From contig NC_092875.1 of NCBI RefSeq assembly GCF_028372415.1, forward strand, positions 56,213,228 through 56,277,227: DNA of 64,000 bases, in the 5' to 3' direction. Positions 1 through 11,194 of this stretch are shown piece after piece. Positions within the stretch are counted from its first letter, which is position 1. Each line of letters starts with the position of its first letter. A model generated the notes under the pieces. That model worked only from the letters and a program-made list of their open reading frames with translations. It was not told where the DNA came from and ran no database searches. Source of the stretch: Notamacropus eugenii. Its lineage: Eukaryota; Chordata; Mammalia; Diprotodontia; Macropodidae. Both the position numbers and the translations under genes were made by a program.

Positions 1-744
1 ATAAACAACAAAGAGAAAAAAAAGAGAGTCCTTATTAATAAATCATTGTCAGTTTGGCAGACCATCTTGGGGAATCTCTGCTTGCCCCTGTGCATTTGAC
101 ATTTTATCAGTGACTGGGATAAAGGAATAAAAATTAAATAGTAAATGAAATTTGCAACTGTCACAAAACTTGAATTAATGGCAGTGTTAGGAAGTAAAAA
201 GTTCTTGATGGCTAAGCGCATTGCATGAATATAAGAGGCTGAAACTCACTTGGGGAAAGAATGATCTGAATTTCACACTTAGACTAAAAATATCAGCTTC
301 ACAAGGAAAAGATAGGGGAGGAATGGTTAGATAGCCATATGTATTCAAATGTTTGGGACATTTTTGGCAATGTGACTCAATATGACTTAAAAGTGTGATA
401 TGTGGAGAGAAAATCTTGAGCAAAAGTCAACTTGGGCTGCAGAAGAAGGAGCATAGCTTTCAGAAATAAGAAAATGATTCTGTACTAAGTGTTCTCAGAG
501 CATTCTTTATATCCTTGTTCCTCAGGTGATATTACAACCATAGTTTGTATGATACAATCACACAAAATCCATTGTTGAGTTCTAGGCACCAGTGTTTACA
601 TACGATGATGATAAGCTGAAGGGCATTCAGATCCACAGTGGGAAAAAAAATCACCTAGTCAACACATATATACACATATACATACATCCATAGAAGTATG
701 TATATGTTAATAAAATAAACTTGAAATTCTAAATGTGATAAGCA

Positions 745-935
745 GAATTTTATAAAATTAGAGAGCCTGAAGGGATCTCATGGATCATTTAGTAGAATGT
801 TCCCATTTTACTGATGAGGAAAATGAGTCTTAGAGAGGAGAAGGAATCATTCAGACCTGCACAAGTAGGATATGAGAACTCTGTTAGTCAAATAAAGGTC
901 TTCTGAATCTAAGTCCTAGACTTTTCTCCCTATAT
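745..935 (-). repeat. MIR-type SINE, antisense
   Basis: Read on the minus strand it has the MIR core layout. On the plus strand it appears as a lowered 'gaggaaaatgagtcttagag' motif followed by a 'ggtcttctgaatctaagtcc' end. Equivalent copies precede the other two ORs (about 33,695-33,885 and 47,605-47,795), so it predates the block duplication. Confidence 0.6.
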
Positions 936-977
936 ACATCAGGGATATTTGTATTTTCACTTTAATACATTTGTTTC

Positions 978-993
978 ATTTCTTTTCTCACAG
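978..993 (+). promoter_or_regulatory. Splice acceptor of the OR coding exon (unit 1)
   Basis: A T/C-rich tract runs into CACAG, with AG at 992-993 and the coding ATG 13 bases downstream. The same arrangement recurs before both intact ORs (AG at 33,942-33,943 and 47,850-47,851). OR genes usually splice one or more 5' noncoding exons to an intronless coding exon, and this fits. Confidence 0.65.
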
Positions 994-1006
994 GAAAACA
1001 AGATTC

Positions 1007-1956
1007 ATGGGACCAGCCAATCAAACCTATGTTTCTGAATTCCTCCTTCTAGGATTTTCTGAGAAGCCAGAGCATCAGCTGCCTCTCTTTGGGCTGTTCT
1101 GAGCATGTACTTGGTAACTGTAGGTGGGAACCTTCTCATCATGCTGACCATTGGTTCTGACTCCCATCTCCACACCCCCATGTACTTCTTCCTCTCCAAC
1201 CTGTCCTTGGTGGATCTCTGTCTGGTATCTACTTTGGTCCCGAAGATGCTGGTGAACCTCCTGACCCACAGTAAGGTCATTTCTTATGTTAGTTGCCTCT
1301 CCCAGATGTACAGCTTCATGATTTTTATTTGTTCAGACACCTTACTCCTCACAGTGATGGCCTATGACCGCTTTGTGGTCATCTGTCACCCTCTGAATTA
1401 TGTGACCCTCATGAGCCCACAATTATGTGGCCTGCTGCTTTTACTGTCATGGAGTATCAGTCTTGGTAATGCAGTGTTCCATAGTCTATTGGTGATGAGA
1501 CTGTCATTCTGCTTAGAACGTGAAATTCCAAACTTTTTTTGTGATCTTGCTCCAGTTCTCAAGCTCTCTTGTACGGATACCCATATCAATAATATTTTTG
1601 TGTATTTAACCACTGGGCTTCTTGGTATCCTTCCTTTCACAGGGATCCTCTTCTCTTATACTCAGATCTGCTCTTCCATATTTAGGATCCCATCCACTGG
1701 GGGAAAACAAAAAGCATTTTCTACCTGTGGATCTCACCTCTGTGTTGTTTTATTTTTCTATGGAGCAGTTATAGGAATATATATGAGTTCTTCAGTTTCA
1801 CATTCTCCTTGGATGAACTCAGTTGCCTCCATGATGTATACTGTGCTCACTCCTATGTTGAATCCCTTCATTTATAGCCTGAGGAACAAGGAAATAAAGG
1901 ATGCTCTGAGGAGAATCATTAGCAGATTGACTTCCTCAGTGACTGGGCATGGCTAA
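1007..1956 (+). pseudogene. Olfactory receptor pseudogene, class II, OR7-like (single frameshift)
   Basis: This is the OR exon of unit 1. The start matches the intact copies at 33,956 and 47,865 ([17 protein letters not shown]). Next to them one C is missing near 1,100, in the GLF-LS stretch at codon 32, giving an immediate TGA. Beyond it the other frame is open to the usual stop at 1,954-1,956. Its 283-codon ORF from 1,105 keeps TM1-TM7 motifs: [17 protein letters not shown], the paired extracellular cysteines, SY in TM5, KAFSTCGSH and [12 protein letters not shown]. The residue after MAYDRFV is V instead of the A seen in both intact copies. An ATG at 1,105 lies inside TM1, so a protein started there would lack the N-terminal tail and its NQT glycosylation site; function is unlikely. 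Because there is only one lesion, inactivation is recent, polymorphic, or a sequencing error. Family 7 assignment is from recall of human OR7 proteins. Confidence 0.92.
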
Positions 1957-3415
1957 ACCTGAGATTATGGCATTGTACTGTGTCCCCAAATCTAGTAGAT
2001 ATAGATTTCAGTTCCCAAACATGAAGCCCAGGACTACTTAGGTCAGACTTTCCTTCTTGTCTCTTCTCTTTTTGACTTTAGATTGCATTGACCATCTTCT
2101 CCATGGACACTGTTATAATACTGTCATGACATTGACAGTTTACACACCATGTTTAGTTTCATGACAAGATCTGTTGTTTTACAGAAGAACTCTAGTGATC
2201 AAGTCACAAGAGCTATTCCTCCACGTACAAGTTGTACATCATTGAGAAAATCCCTTGAAGTATCTCACCGTTAATTTCCTTATTGATTAAGTGGTTATAA
2301 TAACATCTCCCGTTTCTCAGTGGTTCAAAGGACTTGGAATATATACAAGTGCTTTCTAATCTGTAATGGCTACAAAGATATAGGAAACCCAACATATATC
2401 ATTTCTTTAGTCCCTATGAGTGACAGTATGCTAAATGTATGGAATACAAAGACGAAAGCAAAATTATTTCTTTTCACTAGATAACTTAGGTATGTTACAC
2501 CCTGCTTCAATAATAATGACCTTATATTAAAGTCAGTGTCCATATGATGGTTCCACAGGTCCATATAATTCTCTTCCTCTGTTGCTGTAGGGAGTTTATA
2601 TTAAGTAAAAGGTGAGGAATACAGTCACAATTTCACCAAGCTGCCAGTAGGGAAAGTTTTTGTTGTTGAATCAGAAGCTTGGAATTCTGCTTTAAATTTC
2701 ATTTATATTTACCACTAACTTTGGCTTCTTTGTGGTTGATCTAAAATTCAGAGGAACAAAAGCATTTATGTGCAGAAAGAGCAGAGTATATTGAGATGTC
2801 TGTTAATAGACCAACTGTAGAACAGTAAGTTGGGGAAAGATCAAATCTTTTCCTTGTAAACTCCATCCTTGAATAAGTGGGTAAAACTGACCAGATCAGT
2901 CCAAGATGTCTGCTCCAAGATTCCCATAGGGCACACGGCTTTCTTTGTTCTCTCCTTCTCTCTCTGTCCCAGTTCAGGACAAATTTCATTTCATTCGGGT
3001 TCAGGTCTAGATATCCATTCTTCTTTCAGTTTCTGGACCCTACAAATCTCTCTAGTTTTGAGAGAGCTCCTAATTTTATCCAATTTTATCCAGTCACAAC
3101 AAAACCTTTGATTCAACTGAAATTAATTTCCATTTTGATTTAAGGAAATAAACAGGACCTTATTCAAATATATACTCAGTGTTTTGAATTAAGATGTGTT
3201 CTTTCCTAACAAGTTAAGTGGGGTGGGTGATCAATGGAACCATGTCCTTATGCATCCTTCCTTTCCATGTATTTGTAAATATATAGTAAGTAAGGGATGA
3301 GGAATGAACTAAGAAGTAGCAGAATGAAGTAAGAATTCCTGTGACAGTGTCACTTGAGATGAGTCTTGAAGGGACCGAATGATTCTAAAAAATAGAAGTG
3401 AGGAGAGATTGGACT
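1957..3415. other. OR downstream region, unit 1
   Basis: No gene is seen. A sense MIR-type SINE lies at about 2,190-2,385 (Leu-tRNA-like spacing is absent; the 'TTTCCTTATTGATTAAGTGG' core is what identifies it). The rest aligns with the DNA after the other ORs but contains nothing I can name. The ORFs here are short and are not kept open in the sister copies. Confidence 0.6.
2190..2385 (+). repeat. MIR-type SINE after the OR
   Basis: Sense MIR core: a 'cttgaa..atctc..gttaatttccttatt' segment followed by a 'caagtgctttctaatctgtaa' end. Sister copies lie at about 19,885-20,085, 35,180-35,365 and 49,065-49,240, one in each unit. It therefore predates the duplication and is a useful landmark. Confidence 0.6.
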
Positions 3416-3419
3416 CTAA

Positions 3420-3660
3420 GCATAGCTAAAGATTTGCTGAATAGTTTACATATATTAACTCATTTGATCCCCCCACCTACCTTGTAATACAGTTCCTATT
3501 TTTATCTCTATTTTGTAGAGGGAGAAAATAAAAAAACAGAGAGGTTAAATGACTTGTCTAGAATGACCTAACTAGTAAATGACTGTGGGAGGATTTGAAT
3601 ATAGGTCTTCCTGATTCCAAGTCCCATGCTTATTGTTCTGCATTTTATAGCTGCATGGGA
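3420..3660 (-). repeat. MIR-type SINE, antisense
   Basis: The plus strand shows the reverse of a MIR: 'gagaggttaaatgacttg', then 'ggatttgaatataggtcttcc' and 'tccaagtcccatgct'. Sister copies are at about 50,285-50,500 and at 36,430-37,030, the latter split by a solo LTR. Confidence 0.75.
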
Positions 3661-4189
3661 GATACCTTGTGCTAATATGTGGTTGTAAGAGATGGAAGAG
3701 TGAGTTCAAGGAATAGTAATTAGGTCCATTTGGTTGGAACATGGAGAACATGAGAGGGAAGTGATGTGAAATAGCTGAAAAGGTAAGGTGGATCGAGGCT
3801 AGAAAGGGGAATAAAGCCCAGTGGAATTTAAATTTTGTCCTCCTGTCAGTAGAGAGTCATTGAAGCTTCTTCTACATAGCAATGGCATTGTTAGAGCTGA
3901 GCTTGAGGAACATTGTACTGGTACCTATAGATATTAGATAAAGGGAGACATTGGCAGTAGCAGGGACAAATTTGTTGGGTCTGACAATAGTTGGGATGAG
4001 GGGTGGTGACTAAGCAAATTAAGGTAGTGGGTGTGTGATTAGAGAAGTGGGGCTAGATGTTAGAAATGTCATGGAGGGCAACTAGACCAGCATTGTCCAT
4101 GATCAGATATTGGGGCATGAAGGATTGGTGAGAGTTGAGGATGCCTCTTAGCTTTTAAACCAGGTTGATTGGAAGGATAGTGATGCCTT

Positions 4190-4405
4190 TATTCTTGAGG
4201 AGGACCAATAACCTCATGATCATGATGTCTTGACTTGATTGTTAACTGCATTTGAGTGATGCAGAGCTGTGCAAAGTCACCAGCTCCATTCTTTCCTACA
4301 GAATCACCAGAGTCTGGTGGCAAGACAAATGACAAGATTAGTGGTGATTTAAGGTCTTTCCTAGTTCTTTGCTTCCTCCTCTAACTCCAGTCTCAGCCCT
4401 TCCAT
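4190..4405 (+). repeat. Marsupial-type SINE (MAR1-like)
   Basis: It contains the characteristic run 'gaggaccaataacctcatga', then 'gatgcagagctgtgcaaagt' with 'caccag', and a late 'agtctggtggcaagac' segment. I recall this layout from a SINE abundant in marsupial genomes; the exact family name is from memory. Copies are at 37,708-37,910 and 51,165-51,375. Antisense relatives lie 5' of the ORs at about 32,440-32,660 and 46,425-46,650. Confidence 0.6.
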
Positions 4406-4724
4406 ATTGTAGATGTTCTTCATTGGGTATAGTGATAAGAAAATCTTGACAGCATCATGATGATGAGTCGCTCTGGGCTTTATTATACTGGTCTTTGGTA
4501 CTTACATAAACAGTCTGTTTTCCAATGCATAGAGAAAGCCTTTCAGTTTTGAAACAAACTTGGCTTCTTTTACACATTTGTCAAGAAGCTTATATCATGT
4601 CCAAAACAGGACAACTGTAATTATAAATAGAAGATATTGTTTTAATTTTATTTTCTCAATTGCTGTTATCTTTGTTCCTCCCCCCTTATAGTCAGAGTCA
4701 TTTTACTTTATGATAGGAAGAGAT

Positions 4725-5355
4725 ATTTGTGGATGAATGAATGAATGATTGAATACAGTGTTTATTAATTGTTTACTGTATGGAAAGCTTCATGTGTATT
4801 AAGTATTAGTTCTCCAAATAGAAAAGTAAGACCATCTCTTCTCTCAAGGAGCACATATTCTAATGTTGTCTCTCGTTCTTCCTACATACATTATGAATTA
4901 AGAAAGTGTGATGTAGTTGCAAGTATATTGGATTTTGAATAATAAAATCTCGTGCATTTTAACTCTAGTGCTTATTACCTATGTGACATTGTGTAAGTCA
5001 CAGTCTCTATCAACTGCAATTTCCTTATTTTTAAAGTCAGAGTTTAAGAGCAGATAAGTTCTAAAGTTCCTTTCAGCACTAAATCATCTGATCTCTTCCA
5101 GTGACAATGAAATTACCTCTTTGGTCATCTAGCCTAGGCTATTGTTTGACAGTTTTTCTTCATGTATTCTTGGCATAGTTGGGCACAAGAAGGACTGCAG
5201 AAAAAGGAGCACAGTGTATTATGAGTCAGTCAACAAGCATGTGTTAAACACTCACTATGTGACAGGGAGTGTGCTAACTATGGGTACAAAAGTAAGAGGG
5301 AAAAGCAGTCCCTGTCCTGAAGGACCTTACCTTCTACAGTTGAAAAACAACACAT
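4725..5355 (+). repeat. Cluster of three short SINE-type repeats
   Basis: Two copies of a 'gtgtttattaattgtttact...aaggagcacatattctaatg' type repeat (about 4,735-4,865 and 5,220-5,345; Ther-2/Mon1-like by recall) flank a sense MIR at about 4,950-5,100 ('tgcttattacctatgtgaca' followed by a 'caatttccttattt' core). The trio is conserved at 38,265-38,890 and 51,735-52,370. Confidence 0.55.
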
Positions 5356-8333
5356 AAGAGGAAACTGAAAAGGAGGAGGTGTAGAAAAGTACCTTAGAAA
5401 ACCATGGTGGGGAGTCTTGAGTAAAGTTGAGAAAGTCTAGTGTGTCTATAACCTCCATTAAATGGATTTTTTTGGAGGAATCATTTCATGAGAGGAAGAG
5501 GCTACTGGAGTTGAGGGTACTTCCAATGTATGAATTCTAGGACTGGAGTGAGGCTTCAGGATGAAGAACTGAGGCATGGGAAGGGAAGTCTCCTGTGCAG
5601 TCAGGAGAGGAAAGAGGTATGTATTTGAGGTGAGAGAGCGTGGATTTACAGTCTTGGCAATTGAAGCAGTCTTTAGCGTAAGTTTTATATGTCTACATGC
5701 TTTTATTAACAAAAGAGAGAAAGAGGGGTGGAATCAAAATAGGAGAATAAAGGTAGATATTCTCCTGAGCACTCTCACATTTCTTATCAAACAAAGTTAA
5801 AATAACACCTTAAAATGAATTTCTTGAGCAGCAGAAGCAATAAAGGGACAGGTTTCAAGAGTTCTCAAGTCCAAGAGATGTTTAGGAAGTCTGCCTCGAA
5901 ATGTCTGTGTCACTAGGGTGAGAAGGGAGCTCAGTTCCACATGAGCTGCACCAAGCAAGCCTGCAGCAGGTCTTGGGGTTTTTCAACTGTGACTTCTCGA
6001 GTTCTCAGGCCATGGATGATAAGGGGATTGGATAACTGGTCAGAAGGAGATTATAGGAGGCACATTGCTGGCAGTGCATGCAGGACACTGTTGATTTGCC
6101 TATCTGTGGTTCTAGCTTTCAGTCCAAGGACAAGAAGGAGCACTAGCACGTTAGAGAGAACGGCAGAAAATATGTGGAGATTCTGGTGAGAGACTGAGGG
6201 TGGCAAATAGTGCTTATGGTTATTCATATACCAGCACACAGGACAGAAGAGAAGCAAACACATCTCTCTTTACACTATACAACCATAGAAGAACTTTATA
6301 CTTATAAACCCTCAGAATTTCTTCTGAAAATGTCAGCATGAAAATACCTGGTTCTTGAAACTGTGCCTACTACACTTCAGAAGCTGAAACCAACTTTAAC
6401 ATTAGTTTGAAGGTGAGGGAATAGTGTCAAAAATGAGCAAACAAACAAACAAATAAAAGAACTTTACCATCATAATTTAGTATGGTGACAGGGAAGATCA
6501 AAACACAAACTGATAGGAATACCACAAAATCAAAACAGCTACATGCAAACCTTCCATAAAAGTATGAACTGATTTCAGACCAAAAAGAAAGAATTCCTGG
6601 GGGAACTGAAAAAATATTTTCAAAATCAAATGGTAGGGGTAGAGGAAAAATTGGGAACTATGAAAGAAAATAAGGAAAAAAAGGATCAACAGTTTGATAA
6701 GCGAAGCAGAAAAATATTGAAGAAATAACACCTTTAAAAGTAGAAAAAGTCAAATGATAAAAGGTGCAGAACAATTCACTGAAAAAGAGAGGTCCTTGTA
6801 AAGCAAAATTGACCAAATTCAAAAAGATATACAGAAATTCACTGAGGAAAGGAACACTTAAAAATTGCAATTGGCCAAATAAAAAAGAAGGTACAAAAGC
6901 TCCCTGAAGAAAAGAATTCCTTGAAAATCACAATTAGGCAAGTGGAAGTTAATGACTCCATAAAATATCAAGAAACAGTAAAACAGAACCAAAAAAATGA
7001 AAAAAAGGAGAAAATGTGCACTATTTTGTTGTGAAAACCATTTGACTTTGAAAAGTGTTTGAGGGGAGATAAGTCATGAATTGCAGGACCTGAAAGCCAT
7101 GTCAAAAGAAGAGCCCAGATATTATGTTTCAAGAAAATATCAAGGGAAACTGCCTAGATATACTAGAACCAGAGGGTAAAATAGAAAGTGATGGAATCCA
7201 CTGACCACTTTCTGAACAAGATCTCCAAATGTAAACTCCCATTAATATTATAGCAAATTCCAGACCTCCCAATCTAAGGAGTAAATATTGCAATCAGCCA
7301 GAAAGAAACAATTCAAATATTCAAACCAGAGTGAAAATAATGCAAGATTTAAGAGCTTCTACATTCAAGGATCAGAGTGCTTGGAATGTGATATTCTGCA
7401 GGAAAAAGGAAGTTGGATTACAAACCAGAATCAGCTACCCAGCAAAACCGAGTACAATCTTTTAGGGTAAGTTAGGATATTTGATGAAATAGAGGTCTCT
7501 CAAGCATTCCTAATGAAAAGACCAGAGTTGAATACCAGATTCAGGAGAAACAAAAAAGTAAGAAAATAGGAGAAACACAAGGGATTCCTTAAGGTTAAAC
7601 TGTTTATGCTCCTACATGGGAAGATAACCCTTATAAGTCCTAATAACTTTATCCTATTTAGGGCAACTAGAAGGAATATACACAAGGGAATGGTTCTGAT
7701 GTGAGTATTATGGAATGATACTTGAAAAAATAAAATTAAAGTGTGAGAAAGTGGGATGCACTGATAGAAGATGGAAGGGAGAGTAGAATGGGCTAAATCA
7801 TCTCACATGTAAAAGCTATAGAAAATATATAGCAGAAGGGTAATATAAGATGTTGGCACACAACCCTAGATCCTTATCCACATCAGAACTAGCTCAGAGA
7901 GTGAATAGCACATATACATTCAGTTGGGTTTAGAATATTGTCTTACTGTACAGGGAAAGAGGAAGAGAAGGCAATCAGAAAAGGGGGCACTGACAGAAGA
8001 GAAAGTGAATTCGGGGAGGTGGTGGTCAGAGGCAAAACACTTTAGAATAGGGACAGGATGAAAGAAGATAGAAAGAGAAGGACAAAAAGGGGGAAATAGG
8101 TGGAGGGAAATACACAGTAGTCACAAATATGAAAAACATTTATATCAAATTTCTCCAATACAGACCTCATTTCTCAAATATATAGAGAACTGAGCCAAAT
8201 TTTTGAGAATAGAAGTTATTCCCCACTTAATACATGCTCAAAGGATATGAACAGGCAATTTTCAAATGAAGACATCAATGCCATGGTCATATAAAAATGC
8301 TCTAAATCACTACTTATAAGAGATATGCAAATT

Positions 8334-8538
8334 GTTTGGTTGGTTGTTGTCATCCTTCATGTTCAAAGAGGACCAAAATGACATCACCATGATAAAGTGA
8401 AATTTCACTGTGTCTGATTGTGTGTGGTCAGACCAATATGAGCTCGGAATGCTCTACCACAGGTTGGGCACAGATAGCCTGTGTGAATATTTGGGGTGGA
8501 TATCCCAAATTTGGGCATCCTATGTTTACTTTGTGCTT
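8334..8538 (+). mobile_element. SINE inserted into the old L1, unit 1 only
   Basis: The insert lies between two copies of TATGCAAATT (8,324-8,333 and 8,539-8,548), a perfect 10-bp target duplication. The matching sites in unit 2 (about 20,395-20,410) and unit 4 (about 57,700-57,715) run through without it. The text begins with a 'catgttcaaagaggaccaaaatgacatcac' type head related to the MAR1-like SINE and includes 'gctctaccacaggttgggca'. It has no clear A-tail. The family is uncertain. Confidence 0.75.
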
Positions 8539-9060
8539 TATGCAAATTAATACAACTCTGATGTACAATGTCACACCCATCAAATAGGTTAATATGAGAG
8601 CAAAGAAAAATGACAAATACTGGAAGGCATGTGGGACAATTGAGAATGTAGTGCATTGTTGGTGGAATTATGAATTGATCTAATCATTCTGGAGAGTAGT
8701 TTGGAACCATACCCAAAGAGATATGAAAGCATGCATACCTTTTGATCCAGCAATAGAACCACCAGGTCTGTATCCTAAAGGGATTAAAAAAGAAATAGAG
8801 CATATATGTACAAGATGTTGAGAGTAGTTCTTTTTGTGGTGGCAAAGAACTGGAAATTGAGGGGCTGCCTATCAATTGGGAATGGCATATGCTTGTGATG
8901 TAATACAATTGTGCTTTAAGAAATGACACGCAGGACGATTTCAGAAAAATCTGGAAATATTTTTAAAAGTCTGGAAAGACTGATGCAATCTTAAGTGAAC
9001 AGAACCAGGAGAACAGTGCAGTAATATTATATAATAATCAGCTGTGAATGGCACAACTAT

Positions 9061-9107
9061 TCTCAACATATGTACGTATATACATATATATACGTATATA
9101 TTCTAGC
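9061..9107. repeat. TA/TG-rich simple repeat
   Basis: Imperfect (TA)n with TACGTA steps near the 3' end of the old L1. A comparable expanded tract occupies the same site at 20,941-21,006 and 58,221-58,272, each of different length, as expected of a microsatellite inherited with the block. Confidence 0.75.
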
Positions 9108-9425
9108 ATGATTTTAAACCATTAAAAAAGACATGATTAAAATGCTATTTCCAGAGGAAAAAAGTTGGAGTCTAAATGCTTATCAAAGTGCATATTTATA
9201 ACTTTTTTATTTCTCATGTTTTTTTGGTCTGTGTTTTATTTCACAACATGGTGATATGGAAATGTGTTTTGCATTGTTCCATGTGTATAAGTTATATTAA
9301 ATTGCTTGCCTAATGAGGAAGGCGACAGGGGAGGAAGATTTGCAGAGATTTTGGAACTGAAAAAATACAAGAATGTTAAAATTGTTTCTACATGTAATTG
9401 GAAAAATGAAACAGAAAAAAACCAA

Positions 9426-11180
9426 AGTCAAAAGTCATCGATAATTGGGGCATGCAACTGAAAAAAAAGCCAAAATAATAAATTATTTAAAATGAATTGA
9501 ATGCTAAAATAAATAATTTGAAAATTAAAGCAAAAATTCAAAACATTGAACACTGAAAAAATTAGCAAAGGTACAAGCTATATAAAAGTCAAAATAGATA
9601 TGGTAATAGATGACTGTCTTTAAGCAAAAGGAAAGCTTAACACTAAATTATCATTACAAAAATGGAAAAATCAAAAATCAAAAAAGAGGAAGAAGAAATA
9701 AAGAAAATTATTAGAAATCATCTGCCAATAAAATGATTAAGTTAAATGAAAACCAGACTATTAGCTATATTAACTACAAAGCAGAAATCATCTCAATGAT
9801 TTTGCACTGATTAAAAAGTAGGTTGAACAATGGAATAGATGAGGTACACAGCATAGAAAATGAAATGAAGCAAGTAATCGTGTACTACAATAAATTCAAA
9901 GACCCTCATCTACTTGGGTAAAGATTTATTTTTTGACAAAAAATGAAAAGCAGATGTTTCGATCAGCATCTCACACAACATACCAAGAAAAGCTCTAAAT
10001 CAATACATCATTTAGATGTGAAAGGTCACATTATAAACCAATTATAGGATCAAGGATGGAATTACCTTTCATAGCTATATATAGAGAAAGAGTTCATGAC
10101 CAAACAAAGTTAAAAGAGAAATGAAAAGGCAAAATAGATAGTGTTGACCACATGAAATTAATTTTCCTGCAAACAAAATCAACACAATTAAATTTGGAAA
10201 GGAAATGTGTTGGGGGTGTAAGCTCAGTTCCATGTAGACAGTCTCGGGCGGGTAAAAGTGAGGACTTCTAAACCTTAGAGTTCTCATGAGGCCCCCCAGG
10301 AAACAGCAGGGAATTGAGGAGTGAGATCTCGTGTATTTCCGCCTCTTCCTGTGAGAAACATGATGGGAGAGAGCATCCCTGCCCTCGAGACTGGCCTGGA
10401 TCTGGGCACACCTATTGTTATCTAACAGGCACGGTATTCACGTGCAAACTATGCGGCAGGAGAGCTTAAGTAGGGTCAGGAAAGCCCGAAGGCACTCTTA
10501 GCGCTGAGGGGCCCTTACAGGACAGAAGGCCCCTCTTTTTCCTCTCCTCGCTCTTCCCTCCCCCCTCTCTCCCCACTTCCACTTCTGCTTTCATTCTCTT
10601 ACTGTAAGATCTTTGCCTCCTTGGGAGATTTCCCTCTCTCCTAAGGAAGAGTTCCCCCTGCACATGTAACCAAGACCCTGAATAAAGCCTAACCCTTATT
10701 CGACTCTGGAAAGTCTCTTCTCTCATATGTTTATCCGGTTTGGCCAGCCGAAGACCTGTGATAGGTAAGGTAAGACTCGGGTAGCCCTCAGGCCTGTAGG
10801 CCTGGCAGAAATGTTTTATTGGGAAAAATACTTTGAGCAAATTTATCTAAGAAGTGTCTCATTTCCAAGATATAGGAGAATATCAATTCAAATTTTGAGT
10901 AAGATTCATTCTCTTATGATAAATGGTTGAAGGATAAGAAGAGGCAGTTTTCAAAGAAAGAAATGTAAGCTATCAGGCACCATATGGAAGAACTTTCCAA
11001 GTCACTATAATTAGAGAAATGCAGATTAAAGCAACCCTGAGGTTCCACCAAACAAGTTAGCAAAGTTGTCAGAAAAGGAAAATGACAAATTTGGGAGGGG
11101 CTAAAGGCAAATGGGCACAATAATGAAAAACTGGTGGAGCCATTAATCCCAGGTCCAGTAATTAAAAATTGCAGGAATGT
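9426..11180 (+). mobile_element. Second old L1 fragment (ORF2 C-terminal part), first segment
   Basis: An A-rich head is followed by diverged L1 ORF2 C-terminal sequence, recognisable from 'gacaaaaaatgaaaagc', 'tcatgaccaaa' and 'gagaaatgcagattaaagca'. It is interrupted by a solo LTR (10,208-10,807) and then by an antisense L1 (11,195-15,581). It resumes at 15,582 with 'attctggaaagcaatttgga' and runs to about 15,860. Uninterrupted versions are in unit 2 (24,281-25,330, apart from a HAL1 at its head) and unit 4 (58,600-60,010). The first 400 bases are too diverged to place firmly. Confidence 0.6.
10208..10807 (+). mobile_element. Solo LTR, endogenous retrovirus (possibly class II-like)
   Basis: The 600-bp element runs TGTTGGGGG...CCTGGCA. 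It is flanked by a perfect 6-bp duplication, GAAATG, at 10,202-10,207 and 10,808-10,813. It carries an AATAAA polyadenylation signal near 10,681 and a C/T-rich tract before it. The matching sites in unit 2 (about 24,745) and unit 4 (about 59,385) are empty, so it arrived after the block duplication. No internal retroviral sequence remains, which is the usual outcome of LTR-LTR recombination. A 6-bp duplication is typical of betaretrovirus-like (class II) integrases; the class assignment is inference. Confidence 0.85.
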
Positions 11181-11194
11181 TCTAAGAATTCTGG

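Larger units (their letters stand above)
1..1006. other. OR upstream region (tail of a preceding repeat unit)
   Basis: No gene is visible. The stretch aligns by eye with 32,930-33,955 and 46,900-47,864, which precede the two intact OR exons. It holds an antisense MIR-type SINE at about 745-935 and a pyrimidine tract plus AG just before the OR start codon. An imperfect TA/CA-rich stretch lies at about 660-705. An OR promoter and 5' noncoding exon would be expected upstream, but I cannot locate them. Confidence 0.7.
5728..9425 (+). mobile_element. Old composite L1 / half-L1 (5'UTR-ORF1 joined to L1 3' end)
   Basis: The 5' end resembles a marsupial L1 5'UTR (5,728-6,480; compare 'gagcagcagaagcaataaag'). 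A decayed ORF1 follows: coiled-coil repeats to about 7,000, then the C-terminal region at 7,100-7,500 with 'agaaccagagggtaaaatag' and 'cagccagaaagaaacaattc' landmarks shared with the better HAL1 ORF1 at 22,335. From about 8,110 the text switches straight to the last part of L1 ORF2 ('cctcatttctcaaatatata') and its 3' end. Most of ORF2, including endonuclease and reverse transcriptase, is missing. No long ORF survives. Sister copies sit in unit 3 (truncated by deletion) and unit 4 (interrupted), so it predates the array. Confidence 0.7.

Noticed and set aside
1005-1280. Minus-strand ORFs opposite the OR exons (also at 33,998-34,230, 34,336-34,590 and 47,933-48,139)
   Set aside because: They recur only because the sense OR codons are conserved. 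They have no homology of their own and no start context.
5941-6263. ORFs in the 5.9-6.3 kb, 39.6-39.8 kb and 53.0-53.3 kb segments that look alike
   Set aside because: These are the repeated L1 5'UTR; frames and lengths differ among copies, as expected of noncoding repeat DNA.
10466-10840. 124-codon minus-strand ORF
   Set aside because: It runs through the C/T-rich part and the edge of the solo LTR; it is compositionally driven and has no retroviral domain.
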